Assembly: GCA_964059195.1 (NCBI GenBank)
Contig: CAXKWD010000009.1
Location: 84,231,432-84,295,431, forward strand
Source of the DNA: Ectobius pallidus
Lineage: Eukaryota; Arthropoda; Insecta; Blattodea; Ectobiidae
Direction: 5' to 3'
Length of the DNA: 64,000 nt
Of the stretch, positions 9,693-20,545 are shown one piece after another. Positions within the stretch are counted from its first letter, which is position 1; every line of letters begins with the position of its first letter. A model generated the notes under the pieces. The model was given only the letters and a program-made list of their open reading frames with translations. It did no database searches and was not told where the DNA came from. Position numbers and translations under genes: made by a program.

Positions 9693-12600
9693 TGTGACGG
9701 GCTTTTCTTACTTTATGCTATAAAGTTCCTTAACTTCTTGGATTAAATCTTCGCCAAAATTCTGTGACGACTAATATGTGATTATTCTTAATCGTAGTAT
9801 ATAAGTTTACTGAACTCCTACAAAACAAGGTCACTCATGCACCTGTCGTGTCATCATAACACTGCCTGCATAGTCCACATTCCAACGTTCAGTACAACTA
9901 CCTTTGACACCGGGTGATTGCAAACTTCCTACTCTCAGTCTACTTTCTCTCTCTTTTAACAATTTACCCAGTCTTGATAATATTGATGAAAATTTATATT
10001 AACGGGCGCCATCATCAATACGCTTCCTCTTTTCTTTTTGTTATGTATCAGCCCAGACACAAATTAAATTATAGATACACAGGCTATGTACCTACATGCC
10101 CCTCGACTAGCTTTTAAATAACAGTGGAGACGGGAGTTGGGTTCGGATTTATCTTTCTTTTATTATTTTGCTTCTTCTTTTTCTCCTTTTTTCAATACTC
10201 ACTACCAAAGTATGTAACTTAGCACAAAAACCAGCTACTCTCAAACCATTATAAGGATAAGGGTCAAAAATCTGAACTTCACGTTAATTTACTTTGCATA
10301 ACAATAACCATAATTTATTTAATATATTATTTTTTTTTCTTTTTTTCAACAATAACAATCTTATATACAATAAATTACATTTACACTACATTAACCATTC
10401 AACACTTTTATTGGTAGGATAATATTTGATTATTCAAGGTTAGTATACCCAATTTTAACTATATAAGTACGTTCTCTGTTCAACAATAACAAATCCTTAA
10501 TTAATTACTTTAATTTTCTTTCTTTGTTTTTCAGGTATCTACTAGAACGTCTTGTATTATTCTTCTAATTTACTACTGACTTGTGTAGTCATTTACATTT
10601 GCAACTTCAGGATAGTTCAATATATATATTATACTGGGTTTTTTTTTTTCTTGAATAAATAAAGGTTTTCAATTCATAATCCAGTCCTTACTCTACAGAT
10701 TACACTCAATAATCCCACCTATGTCTCCTATATTAGTCTATTTGTCAGCTTAGTCCATGAAGAATTGTATTTAAAGATAGATAGAAAAGACAGTCTCACG
10801 AAGAAAGAAATAGAAGTTTAGGCCTATACCCACAGAGTGACTGTGGCGATAGACCACCGATACAGGAGCGACGTCTAGATCTTGAGTTACAAACAATCTG
10901 ACTCCTCTCCTGCAACCGGGAAAATATTAATGGGCCGCAAACAAAAATACAATTTTGTAAATCGACGTCAGAGGTCCCTGACACTCTCTCCTAGAGGCAC
11001 GTGGGGCCGTTGTTCGCCTCCAACATCGATGGCTTTCACAATCTCTCATAAATTTCTTTTCTTTATATGTTACTGGTATAGGCCTTGTCTACTACCAGAT
11101 TTTATTTGTTTGATTCGGGATACTTCCGGCGTTCCCTCACCTCACCCTTACAATCTCTAGTACTTGCTAATAAACTACTTATCATCAGTACACTACTCGC
11201 AATTTCCTATTCTCCTCTTTCTAACCTAACCAATCATTTGTTGTTATCTTTCAACTCACTCTCCTCTTTCTAACCTGACCAGCCATCAGCTATTATCTTT
11301 TAACCCCTTTCTCTCTTTAAGTAGAGTTCCCTTCAGCTTATACCATTGATTTAATTCACTCGGTGGTTATTCTAGTTTTCCTACTTCTTACGTTACTACT
11401 CTTTAGCATGGGCACCCAATCTTCTTTTGTCTCTAAATTCCCTAGAATTCTAACTGAAACTAATTCACGCCCAGATTAGTAAGCTTCTCTATAACCCCTT
11501 TAGTGACTTCTACTTCTACCCTAACATGTAAATTTTCCAATGGTACACACCTAATGCACTACCACTCGTAGGCCTTCTTTTGCCCTTCAATCTTTCCACT
11601 TCTTATCCCCCTCTACCATATTCCATACACCTTCGCTTGTAGATAAATCTCTATAAAAAACATAACTTAACATTACAGGCCAGCATGAAATCTATTTATA
11701 GATAGTCACCCGTCACCTGAAAGAAACCCAAGAGGGAGGGGCCCTCGTAAGAAGTACTACGCATGCCCCTTAATTACTTTTCTTCCTTACTCCCCTCGCG
11801 TCCTGTCTCAAAAATAACAAAGTTTCTATGAGCATCACCAATTGCCCCTAGCTATGTATTCATTCGTGGAACAATCACCCAAAAAAACTTAAAGTGAAGA
11901 GATATATCTGTGGCATTCAGTTGTTAGGCTCTAGACTGCTCTTTTATAATTAATTTAGACCAGAAATAGAAAATAGTTGGATTACTGGATTTCATCACTT
12001 TACTTCTAGAATTCTCACTTCTATGTTTCTATTCTATTCTATTCTATTATTCCATACGGTGTCCAATCGCCATACATGACTTAGAAACCATCCTTAAAAA
12101 AAAAGGGATATCTCAATTTTCTCACTCCCCAAACAATAAGAAAAAAAGTCTAGACGCTTATACTCAACCAGTGATGTCCAACTTATCCTCCGATCCTGAG
12201 TTGTCTTCCATTACTTCCTGATGTCCATATCTGCTCTTATTCAGAGCGAGCAGTCACGACTCACTCTCACAGCTGATGTTCGCTGTAGCGGTGTCTCGTA
12301 CCGGCCGACTTGGTGTATTCTTCTGATTAATGACTATCTCCATATAGCCGTGTCAAGGAAGTTCACAACCAGAATTTCCTTTAGATGAAAGTCTGACACA
12401 CCATTATGCCAGAACGCCTCTACCGCTGTCACACATCCCAATCTCGTCTTCTCCCTTCTGCCTTTTCAACTTCTCTCTCTCGTGGTCAGGCACGTACTCC
12501 TAACCGTCTTTCAGGTTCCGCACGTCTGCCTCGTCGATTCACCGTCGACGCATGCGCACCTCTCCTTTTCTGTAATTCAAATAAAATTCAGGGCAGTATC

Positions 12601-12710
12601 GATAATCATAAAAATGTTCAATATCGATTAGTTGCGGTCCCCCAACCCTTCCTTTGTTTAGGAATGGTCTCCTATCGTTGATTATGCACGTCGCTATTTG
12701 CGTCGTTACA
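9693..12710 (-). repeat. 5' LTR (right copy)
   Basis: Second copy of the 3,018-bp LTR and, by gene orientation, the 5' LTR holding the promoter. It appears identical to 1643-4660. It ends directly at the AAGA target duplication (12711-12714). I could not place TATA or polyadenylation signals with confidence. Confidence 0.95.
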
Positions 12711-12714
12711 AAGA
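12711..12714. repeat. Target-site duplication AAGA, right
   Basis: The four bases after the right LTR repeat the AAGA found before the left LTR. Confidence 0.85.
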
Positions 12715-13033
12715 AACTAGCTCAAGGTGGTTCTGATTTGTACATGCCTGCAAGGTTACCATTAGCTACAAAATGACCAGTAGCCTAATATTACACTGCA
12801 AATGTTAACGATTCCTGATTACGCCTTACTTCTTAAACTGCTGTAAAATATGATGGTAACCAATTAATTTGGAAAAACTATATTTCTAAGTTCAGAGCTT
12901 CAAATATGCCTTGGAAGACCGCGGAAAGAATTGCTCTAAAACACTTTCTCTTACAAGAATTTCAATTGTGAGTGAAACATTGGACAAAAGCAGTTGAAAA
13001 AAGTTACCACCCACTGCCGTCTAGGCTCTTCAT
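12715..13033. other. No feature recognised
   Basis: Flanking DNA between the LTR element and the hAT remnant. It may contain earlier, too-decayed parts of the same hAT transposase, but I cannot support any. Confidence 0.5.
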
Positions 13034-13316
13034 CATTGCGATCCGGATGTGTTCCATGTGATAAAAATTTTGTTGAAGATGTTTGCTTAGTTACCTATTA
13101 GTGTTGCTGCGGCTGAGCGTTCTTTTTCGACATTGAGACGTTTAAGAACATGGTTGAGATTGGTGATGGCTGAAGATCGACTGGTGGAGTTAGCATTAAT
13201 GGCTACGCAGAGGAATTGCTGGAAGGCATGATGCACAAAAAGTGATTGAAAGATTTGCAACAAAAGCTCCGAAATCTTCCCTTGTTTATATAAATCATTA
13301 ATTGATTTCTTGTGAA
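13034..13316 (+). pseudogene. hAT transposase C-terminal (dimerisation) remnant
   Basis: The plus strand translates to a decayed hAT dimerisation domain. From 13034 it reads HCDPDVFHVIKILLKMFA, then a TAG stop at 13088-13090, then LPISVAAAERSFSTLRRL and on to WLRLVMAEDRL. The block PIS-AAERSFS-LRR-KT is the hallmark of hAT transposases. After a TGA near 13230 the match continues in another frame with DAQKVIERFATK. At least one stop and one frameshift make it non-functional. The N-terminal zinc finger and catalytic region are not recognisable, and no terminal inverted repeats were seen. Confidence 0.85.
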
Positions 13317-13340
13317 CCATTTCAGACCAGAATTTACTTC

Positions 13341-13860
13341 AAGTTAACGATAAAAGGTTTGATAGTTGATTATTTTAATCTTTATGTAACACGTAAAACC
13401 CTTAAATTTGTCAACATAACTAAAACTCTGCGCAAGAAGTATTTTAGTCTGCTGAGTAATTTTTAAGAAACACCCAGGAGACCATCATTCTGCAAAAGTC
13501 CGGGGAAACTCCCGGGCCCCCTCTTTCTGGAGGATATTCCATTCCCACCCATACCTCCAGCAATTGCAAACTTTCCTTCAAATAAGTTCTGGATCATCCC
13601 AAGTTAACGATAAAAGGTTTGATAGTTGATGATTTTAATCTTTATGTAACACGTAAATCCCTTAAATTTGTCAACATAACTAAAACTCTGCGCAAGAAGT
13701 ATTTTAGTCTGCTGAGTAATTTTTAAGAAACACCCAGGAGACCATCATTCTGCAAAATTCCGGGGAAACTCCCGGGCCCCCTCTTTCTGGAGGATATTCC
13801 ATTCCCACCCATACCTCCAGCAATTGCAAACTTTCCTTCAAATAAGTTCTGGATCATCCC
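13341..13860. repeat. Tandem duplication, 2 x 260 bp
   Basis: Two head-to-tail copies, 13341-13600 and 13601-13860, each starting AAGTTAACGATAAAAGG and ending GGATCATCCC. I find three single-base differences (T/G, A/T and G/T), so about 99% identity and a recent duplication. The unit contains a GC-rich core (CTCCCGGGCCCCC). Confidence 0.95.
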
Positions 13861-13872
13861 CTGTTCTCAGCT

Positions 13873-14017
13873 GATTATAAATAGGACATGATGAAGAAGT
13901 AGCTTGAAAATACTAATTCTGTAGTAATCTTCAGCATTTGATACTTGATTATAAATAGGACATGAAGAAGTAGCTTGAAAATACTAATTCTGTAGTAATC
14001 TTCAGCATTTGATACTC
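13873..14017. repeat. Tandem duplication, 2 x about 72 bp
   Basis: GATTATAAATAGGACATG begins both copies (13873 and 13947). The first has an extra ATG and is 74 bp, the second 71 bp. Both end in TTCAGCATTTGATACT. It lies 12 bp after the 260-bp duplication, so the area has undergone repeated local duplication. Confidence 0.9.
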
Positions 14018-14909
14018 TAAAATTTTCTCGTTTGGTTTGTTCAGGTTACCTCAATCTCTACTCCAATTTTTGCAGCAAATGAAGATTCTGTTTCAGATAC
14101 TGCCTTAAATGTTATTAGTTCATTATTTTCGACGAATAAAAAAAGTAAAATCAATGGCCCTTACCCTGGATCCGCCACTGTCTGAGGAAAGTTTATAATA
14201 AGGAAAATGTTCTCATTACGAGAAAATTTATTTCGGTTCAATTCGCCCATAAAATAAAAAAATAAAAAAATACGGCTTGAGGGACTGGCATGCGAACCCT
14301 GCTCCATCACTCAGCCGTGGAGGTTTAATTTTTTAGATATAAATCAAAAGAACCAAACGGATTTTTTAAAATTATAAATTGTTTACTTACCTGGTGTAGA
14401 AAGCGGAAGACTCTAAGATTATAGTGCCAGATCTAGTTTTATAATCAGGGCTAGGATTTTTTGGGAACAAGTTTATTTTAAAAAACGTTAGTGGGCAGTT
14501 GAACCAAGTATGATGGTGTATTACTATTTTAATATGCAATTAATAAAATACGTCCTTATGAAAGTTATGGATGAGAGTTTCAGTAAAAAGAGGAAAGCAG
14601 ATAATAATTACCTCCAGTTTAAACTGGAAGTAACATTTCACACTTTGGTTTCTGTCAAAGAAGCTCTCAAATTCCCCCCCCCCCGCCCCAAATTACTTTA
14701 GTAAAAATTCTACCCGTATTTTTTATCTATTGACTTATGGGGATTTTAAAAACACGAACAAGTATTTTAAAGTAAACTATTGCATATTCCTCAGTATTGT
14801 AGACATACTCTTCAAATTGACAGATAATTACAACAGAATTTTGAAGAATTAAAGGCCTAGAAGCAACATTGTCTTGTATCGCGTTGAATAGTTGCACCCG
14901 CTGTGTTAG
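14018..14909. other. No gene recognised
   Basis: AT-rich DNA with a C-run at 14675-14685. Nothing with recognisable protein similarity or element ends. Confidence 0.5.
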
Positions 14910-14917
14910 TGTTATAT

Positions 14918-15965
14918 TAGGGCCCGGATTTGTATGTAAAAAAATATTATTTTTTTTCCTGATGCTTACATTCCTAAAACAAAGTTTTATATCCAAATCG
15001 AGGTCCGGCAAACCCAAATTCCAAATTTTATTTCACATAAAAACACATATTTTACAAAAAAAAAAAAAAGTTATGTGAATAAATATTTTCGATATTTTCT
15101 CCATAAATACATATTTTAGTACTTTTCCGGATATTTTATGTAATTTTTTTCTCCTGATGCTCATATCAGGAGGTCCGAAAACCGCAAATTCTAAATTTTA
15201 TTTTACATAAAAATACATGTTTTACAAAAAAAGTTATATGAATAAATATTTTCGATATATTCTCGATAAATAAATATTTCAGTACTTTTCCTCATTCTCT
15301 TTCAACATTTTACAACAAAAATTTGTACCTCGAAAGAATTCAACACAAATGCTTCACTTGCAATGAGGTGAGAGTGATCACTTGCACTTGCTTATCGGGG
15401 AAGAACAGAACCCAATCTCAACATTGCGTAGTTCAGTTAAAGAAATACAATATGTTGAAACTCAACTTAACACTATCTCAGGTTCGAAAATAGAAGCTCT
15501 AAGAACAAAATTTAAAGGTATGTTTGAGAAAAATGGTGGCTACCAAACCCTCTGCAAAGTCCCTCAAGTTTTGGAAGGCCAAAACATAAGTGAACTTGAT
15601 CGTGTGTGTGTTAGTGATATACAGTACACCTCTTCAAATATGTAAGGTTAACATTGTGTGATGTAGAACGTTCCTTTTCTCAAAGTAAGGCATTATTCTC
15701 GGATAATAAGCAAGGATTTGTGATCCATAATCTGGAGATGACATTTGTTGCGCACTGCAACTCCAGTCAGCATTTTACATCTGATGTTTAGCTGCAATTG
15801 GTGAGTTTGAATACACATTCTGGTGTTTTTGTTTCTTTTTCAGAAAAAAACATTTTTTTTTAGTTTTAGCACATATTTTTAAAATTTTAGCACTAATTTT
15901 AAACATTTTTAGCACATAATAAATAAATATTTTTAGGTTTTTAGCATATAAAAATCCGGGCCCTA
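14918..15965 (+). mobile_element. hAT-type element, decayed, ends TAGGGCCCGGATT
   Basis: A 1,048-bp element with terminal inverted repeats TAGGGCCCGGATTT (left) and AAATCCGGGCCCTA (right). The flanking GTTATA(T/A) sequences agree only imperfectly as an 8-bp duplication. The left part contains an internal duplication (about 14955-15130 against 15152-15295, sharing CAAATTYYAAATTTTATTT). The middle carries a transposase remnant. Ends of the form (T/C)AGGG and an approximately 8-bp duplication point to the hAT superfamily, and the coding remnant supports it. Confidence 0.8.
15382..15790 (+). pseudogene. Transposase remnant inside hAT element
   Basis: From 15382 a frame of about 87 codons (MHLLIGEEQNPIST...), lacking the normal start of a transposase, runs to a TAA near 15643. 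In another frame it continues as TLCDVERSFSQSKALFSDN and VIHNLEMTFVAHCNS. The pattern DVERSFS-K-DN--F---N--M--V-HCN is the C-terminal signature of the small hAT transposases related to CGGBP1-like proteins. A frameshift and a missing N-terminal BED finger make it inactive. Confidence 0.7.
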
Positions 15966-15973
15966 GTTATAAT

Positions 15974-17227
15974 ATGTATTTTTTCTGACCCAGGCGTAAA
16001 AATGACCATCCTCGCCATACCAGAAGAATGGGTACACTTTAAGTATAGGCCTACTGACTAGGGGACTGGCGAACTAAAACGATCCTCATTAGGGATCATT
16101 GTGGAACCAATCCGCAAAGTTAGCCCTGGGCTCTAGCGGTGGAGTGAGACGAGGCTTTCATGTTTTCGAATGAACTATACCTTATGCTCTTATAACTTCT
16201 CTTACACTGCCCAACTCCTCCACGGCCCTACGCTTTAACACTTGCTAATGCAAATTTCTTTTCGCTGTCTCTGTTTCGAAGTCATCCATCACCCATAACA
16301 ACTTAGATGAGTACTTGTTGATAAAATCATGCAGAATGTGTGATTGTAGTGTAATGACTTAAGAGCATTACAGTTATTACTCTGAATCATCATCTGGCTT
16401 TGTGGTGACGCATTGGCTGCGACCTTCCATTGCCCCGCCCAGGTCGCTCAGGCACAACCACCGTGATGACTCCAATCTTTGTAACAGATACGCTTCACGA
16501 TTTTCCCCGGATTCTCAGAGTCCATTCACCGAAACTTCTTCTGATGGCATGTGGCTCAGGCCGGTTGCACGCGCACAGAGAAAATTGCTGACACCTGAGA
16601 GCAAAATTGGTTCGATTTATTTGAATAGGCACCTTCTCAAGTAGAGACAATTAGAAGTAGGAAAACTTTCAAGTAAAAGTTCTTAAGTTGTTTAAATTCT
16701 TGAATAGGTGTACCTATGCATGTATACCGGAGGTTATATATATATAGATATATGTATATATTAGTTTTGCAGACGAATATGTGTCGCTAAGAAAAAGAAA
16801 TATAAAACAGATTTTCTTATTTTGTTTTTCACTGCTTGACGTTACTGGAATGGACGCACCACTCAGTTATTATAAGCGTAGGCTTAAAAGAAACATACAT
16901 CAGTCAACCAGTATGTCGCCACTCATAATAGTGTTCGTTGGTCCGGCATATTTATTTATTTATTTATTCATTCATTTTTTTTATGTCTTGATGATAACAG
17001 CGAAGGTGGTCATACTTGTACCAGGCCATTTGGACCACATTCTGCAGAAAGGAACCAACAGTCTTTCTTTCTTTCTTTCTCGTAGTTGAACCTCTCCCTT
17101 TTTTTAGGATGTAAGCGACCCAAGCCGCCCGGGCCTAACTAACAGTCAAATTTAAAAAAAAAAAAAACGGAGTAGTAAATTATTGCTACTAAGCAATATA
17201 TATGTATGTTGTGCAAACTATTCTCTG
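15974..17227. other. No gene recognised; short TA repeat
   Basis: No coding exon or element recognised. A TA-rich microsatellite occupies about 16735-16762 and short TTTA and TTTC runs lie near 16950-17090. Confidence 0.5.
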
Positions 17228-17685
17228 TCTCAAATAAGTATGATCCTGTTCAAAACAAAGGGGAAGAGAGTTCGCGGAAAATTCGCACCACGTGACAAAA
17301 CGTGATTGGTTAATGTCATTAGCATGCGACATTACCAGGGCGTGGCTTGCTAGTGGAGAAGTAGTGTTCGTAAGTTCATGCAACAATAATATCAACATTT
17401 ACACAAGAAATAACAAACCCTCACTGGCATCGTCATCATTATAGTATATCAATTAGCAAACAAAACATGAAGTATTCATTGTTCACGAGGACCCTGCGGG
17501 ACACTCACGCATATCTTACTCCTCTCTCTGCGTACTTGTATTTCCCTCTCGTGTTTATTTGTTCAAGATAGAGAGGAAGTGAGTTGTACTGAGAATAAAC
17601 AAACTACCATTATCACGGTGACGACATGCGTTCTCATGTGCGGACGCACCTCTTTGTTTTGAACAGGATCAAACTTACTTGAGAT
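17228..17685. mobile_element. MITE with about 33-bp terminal inverted repeats
   Basis: The left end reads TCTCAAATAAGTATGATCCT, then GTTCAAAACAAAG. The right end is its inverse complement with a few mismatches (CTTTGTTTTGAACAGGATC, then AAACTTACTTGAGA). Length about 458 bp, no coding content. The internal motif AGTTCGCGGAAAATTCGCA recurs at 20827-20850, so a second fragment of the family is nearby. The target duplication is unclear. It sits 10 bp from the next hAT element. Confidence 0.75.
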
Positions 17686-17695
17686 ATATTTTAAC

Positions 17696-18080
17696 CAGGG
17701 CCCGGATTCTGATGACCTAAAATTGTTTCAAAAATTACCTATAAAATGACCCTAAATTTTAAAGAAATTACTTAATAATTGTAAAGAGTGACCTAAAAAC
17801 TGATATTGTATTTATAAAAAAAATATTGTACGCACAAAGTTATAGACTAATTTGTACATAATTCTAAAAACTGTGAACGTAGAAAGGATGTTGTAGGTTT
17901 AAAAACTTTGTTTTTGACTGGAGCATTTGAGAAGAAAAGTAAGAAAGTAATTTTTAAAATAGATCCTACCAAATATGTTGCGACATACTAACCTAGTAAT
18001 TTATATATTCCTATGAGAAAAAAATACGGCAAAAAGTTAATATACTGAATGTAAATGCATGAAAATGACTAAATAAAGAA
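17696..18080 (+). mobile_element. hAT-type MITE, right end missing
   Basis: Starts CAGGGCCCGGATTCTGATGA and is collinear with the reverse complement of the element at 22620-23179 for about 380 bp, sharing blocks such as AGAAAGGATGTTGTAGGT and GGAGCATTTGAGAAGAAAA. After about 18080 the match ends and no right terminus is present, so the copy is truncated. Confidence 0.8.
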
Positions 18081-18160
18081 ATTTAAAAAACTGGAATAGA
18101 TGCTAATTTTTTGCTACTTAACTATACATTTACGTTGTGCAAACTAACCAACCCTCTTCA

Positions 18161-19004
18161 TCTCTCTATATATAAAAGGCTTTGTCCTGACTGACTGAAT
18201 GACTGACTGACTGAATGACAGGAATCAACGTACAGCCTAAACTATAACAGGTAGAGACTTGGAATTTTGACAGTACCTTCGTTTCATAATGTAGGTGCTC
18301 ACTAAGAAAGGATTTTGAAAAATTCTGATTCTAAATGCCAAAAATTAAATGTTTTTGAAAATACTTAATCCCTTTTTACATAGAATTATCAATTCCAAAT
18401 CACAGAATATATTGTTGCCGAATGGTATCAGATGGGCTTGGAAAAAACAAATGAAATGCACTTTTGACAAATAGAGAAGTTATCAAAATAATTCATGTTA
18501 TAAATAAATATTACAGAATGAAATCCACTAAAATAATGGAATCACATAACTTTTTCTACCCTGGACATAGAGAAAACAAAACGAGATATGGTAATGTGTA
18601 TATTATTATATTATATCGCAGGTTTTTGGAGAGAAAAGTATGAAAGTGATAATGCTTTCTGTTTAATTTCATCCCCAAAACGGCTTTATGGTAACATAAG
18701 AGTGGGAAATTTCCTGCCTCGATATTACAATTTTATGTTACAGGAATATCTGTTTCTTCTTATTTAAACCTCTACCAGGCTTGCTGTGCACTGTACAAGC
18801 GATGGGATGCAAAATTCTACATCCTCTAGAGCTATAAAAAGCTATATCAAGCGTTTTCAAGTTTGAATATGATAAGTCGTTCTTCTTCATTTCAAATTAT
18901 AAATGCCTATATAAGGACCTAGAATTTAAAATTGAAAATCCTTCATAAGTTAATTTCCAATTACAAAATACAAAACCCGGGCGACGCCGGGTCTTTTAAG
19001 CTAG
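18161..19004 (+). mobile_element. Non-autonomous Helitron, copy 1
   Basis: An 844-bp Helitron. It starts TCTCTCTATATATAAAAGGC and ends CTAG, preceded by a hairpin at 18975-18992 (ACCCGG, loop GCGACG, CCGGGT) 8 bases before the end. It lies between host A (18160) and T (19005), the Helitron target, with no target duplication. GACT/GAAT repeats follow the 5' end. A second copy of nearly the same length lies at 47784-48626 in reverse. It has no Rep/helicase gene, so it must depend on an autonomous partner. Confidence 0.92.
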
Positions 19005-20354
19005 TCCATTTATATGCCATCTATCAAGCAAACAAAAACACGCTGAAAAGATCCAGGTGGCCTTTTATTTAACTTTAAATGCCTGTTTTTAGCTTACAAA
19101 TCATGTGGGTTAGTTCCTATCTGCAGAATGTCGTCCAATTATTGCTATCAAATCCAAGAAATAAATCTGCAGTAAGAGAGTCAGTAGCTGAATAGATGTA
19201 CTTTGTTGTCGTTTTGTGAAACACTATTAAGCCTACAGATACACAATATTAGAAAACTATAGGATCCGATATTGGATACCCAGCTGTGATTGACTTGATC
19301 TTCGTATCCCGTCTACAATGTGTACGAGTTACAAATGTTCAGCGCCTGTTGATGACGACTAGAAAACCCGCAGTACACAGATGCCGGTCGCTCAAGCCAG
19401 GCGTTACAGAAGTGTAGCGCCTGTACAGGCCGATTAGAAAACCCGCAGTACACAGATGGAGAAGTGGTCGCACGAGCTGGGCGTTATATTACCTAGTCGT
19501 ACAGAAGTGGCAAGTTCACCACTTGAGAATCAACGAAATTCTTGAATGCATTGTGTATTGCACACTTTTTTTTACGATAGCGATGTAGCGGAATAATAGA
19601 AGTAAAAATAATTAATCACTAACAACAACTGTTCTGAAGTTTAGGGGGTACTAACGTTACTAAGAGGTACCGATTCTTTAAGTCCTGAAAAATATTGAAT
19701 GTCCAGAAATAAAAGAATAAAAAAGTCGGGTGCGTGGAAAGCCACGCGACAGAAGTGAAACTTGGATTTTTTCGATTTTTTCAATTTTGGATTATTGGGG
19801 TTTTTTCAATTTTGGATTGTTGGATTTTTAATTTTGGGTTTATGTACTTCTTTAATTTTGGATTTTTTAATTTTTTAAATCTTGAATCTTTGAATTTTGG
19901 ATTTTTCATTTTGGATTTTTTTTTTAATTTCATTGAGTTGATTGTTTTATGTGCAGTCCGTCACAGCCCCGCTATTTTCGTGACGATTTTCTTCGTAACG
20001 CAACATTGGGTAAGCTCTCGATTTACTCACTTCAAAAAGATCTTCTGTTGTAAAACTGCTACAAGAAAGTCTCCCTCTGTAGTCAATGCTAACGGAATTA
20101 TGAAGGGCACTGATACAAAGGTAATGCCATTGGGTATCGAAGTACGTCATATCACTTTAACGTGGAAGTTGCTATTATTCGTAACAGGCTAGGGTATGAC
20201 CGCCTGCGAAGTCTTGGTTAGAGCACACGCAATACACCTGTGCTGGAGTAGTTGCTGCTCTGTGTAGCAGACAGGGGGTCTCAGCCGCCGTTCAAGCGAT
20301 AATAGAATAAGAAAGGGGAAACGGCTTAGCATATCTTTATAATGTTAAATACAA
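19005..20354. other. No gene; local repeats
   Basis: No exon recognised. 19338-19510 holds an imperfect tandem duplication of about 80-90 bp (both copies contain TAGAAAACCCGCAGTACACA and AGGCGTTA or GGGCGTTA). 19757-19935 is a low-complexity tract built from AATTTTGGATT words; the reading frame across it is an artefact of that composition. Confidence 0.6.
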
Positions 20355-20545
20355 TGTAGGCCTGGGTGGCGTATTTAGTATCGCTGGGTTTGATCCTGGC
20401 CCAGGTCGATGTCGTTTATGTGTGTGCATAAATGTGACAGTAGATTTACTGGTATGTAAAAGGACTCCTGTGGGACAAAATTTTGGCACATTGGCGACGG
20501 TCACAGGCCTAAGTTTCGTACATGACCGTCGTTAAATAACCATAT
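20355..20545 (+). mobile_element. tRNA-derived SINE
   Basis: A tRNA-like head with box-A-like TGGCGTATTTAGTATCGCTGG and box-B-like GGTTTGATCCTGG, then the body GTAGATTTACTGGTATGTAAA, GACTCCTGTGGGACAAAATT and CGTCGTTAAATAA. This body is one I recognise as widespread in insect genomes. Its order, tRNA-like head then conserved body, is that of a SINE. The target duplication is not clear. Confidence 0.75.

Larger units (their letters stand above)
1643..12710 (-). mobile_element. Complete Ty3/gypsy-type LTR retrotransposon with 3-kb LTRs
   Basis: An 11,068-bp element on the minus strand, laid out as LTR, primer-binding site, gag, pol, polypurine tract, LTR. Both LTRs begin TGT and end ACA and are flanked by the same 4 bases, AAGA (1639-1642 and 12711-12714), the target duplication expected of a Ty3/gypsy integrase. 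Gag carries two CCHC knuckles. Pol runs protease, reverse transcriptase, RNase H, integrase, which is the gypsy order (in copia elements integrase comes first). No envelope-like reading frame exists between pol and the 3' LTR, where only about 97 bases are left. I saw no difference between the LTRs, including in homopolymers, so the insertion should be very young unless the assembly copied one LTR. The LTRs make up over half of the element, which is unusual for an animal gypsy element. Confidence 0.95.

Noticed and set aside
14270..14335. tRNA-like sequence on the minus strand (GGGTTCGCATGCCAG)
   Set aside because: It has a box-B-like part but no coherent cloverleaf or box A; at best a SINE crumb.
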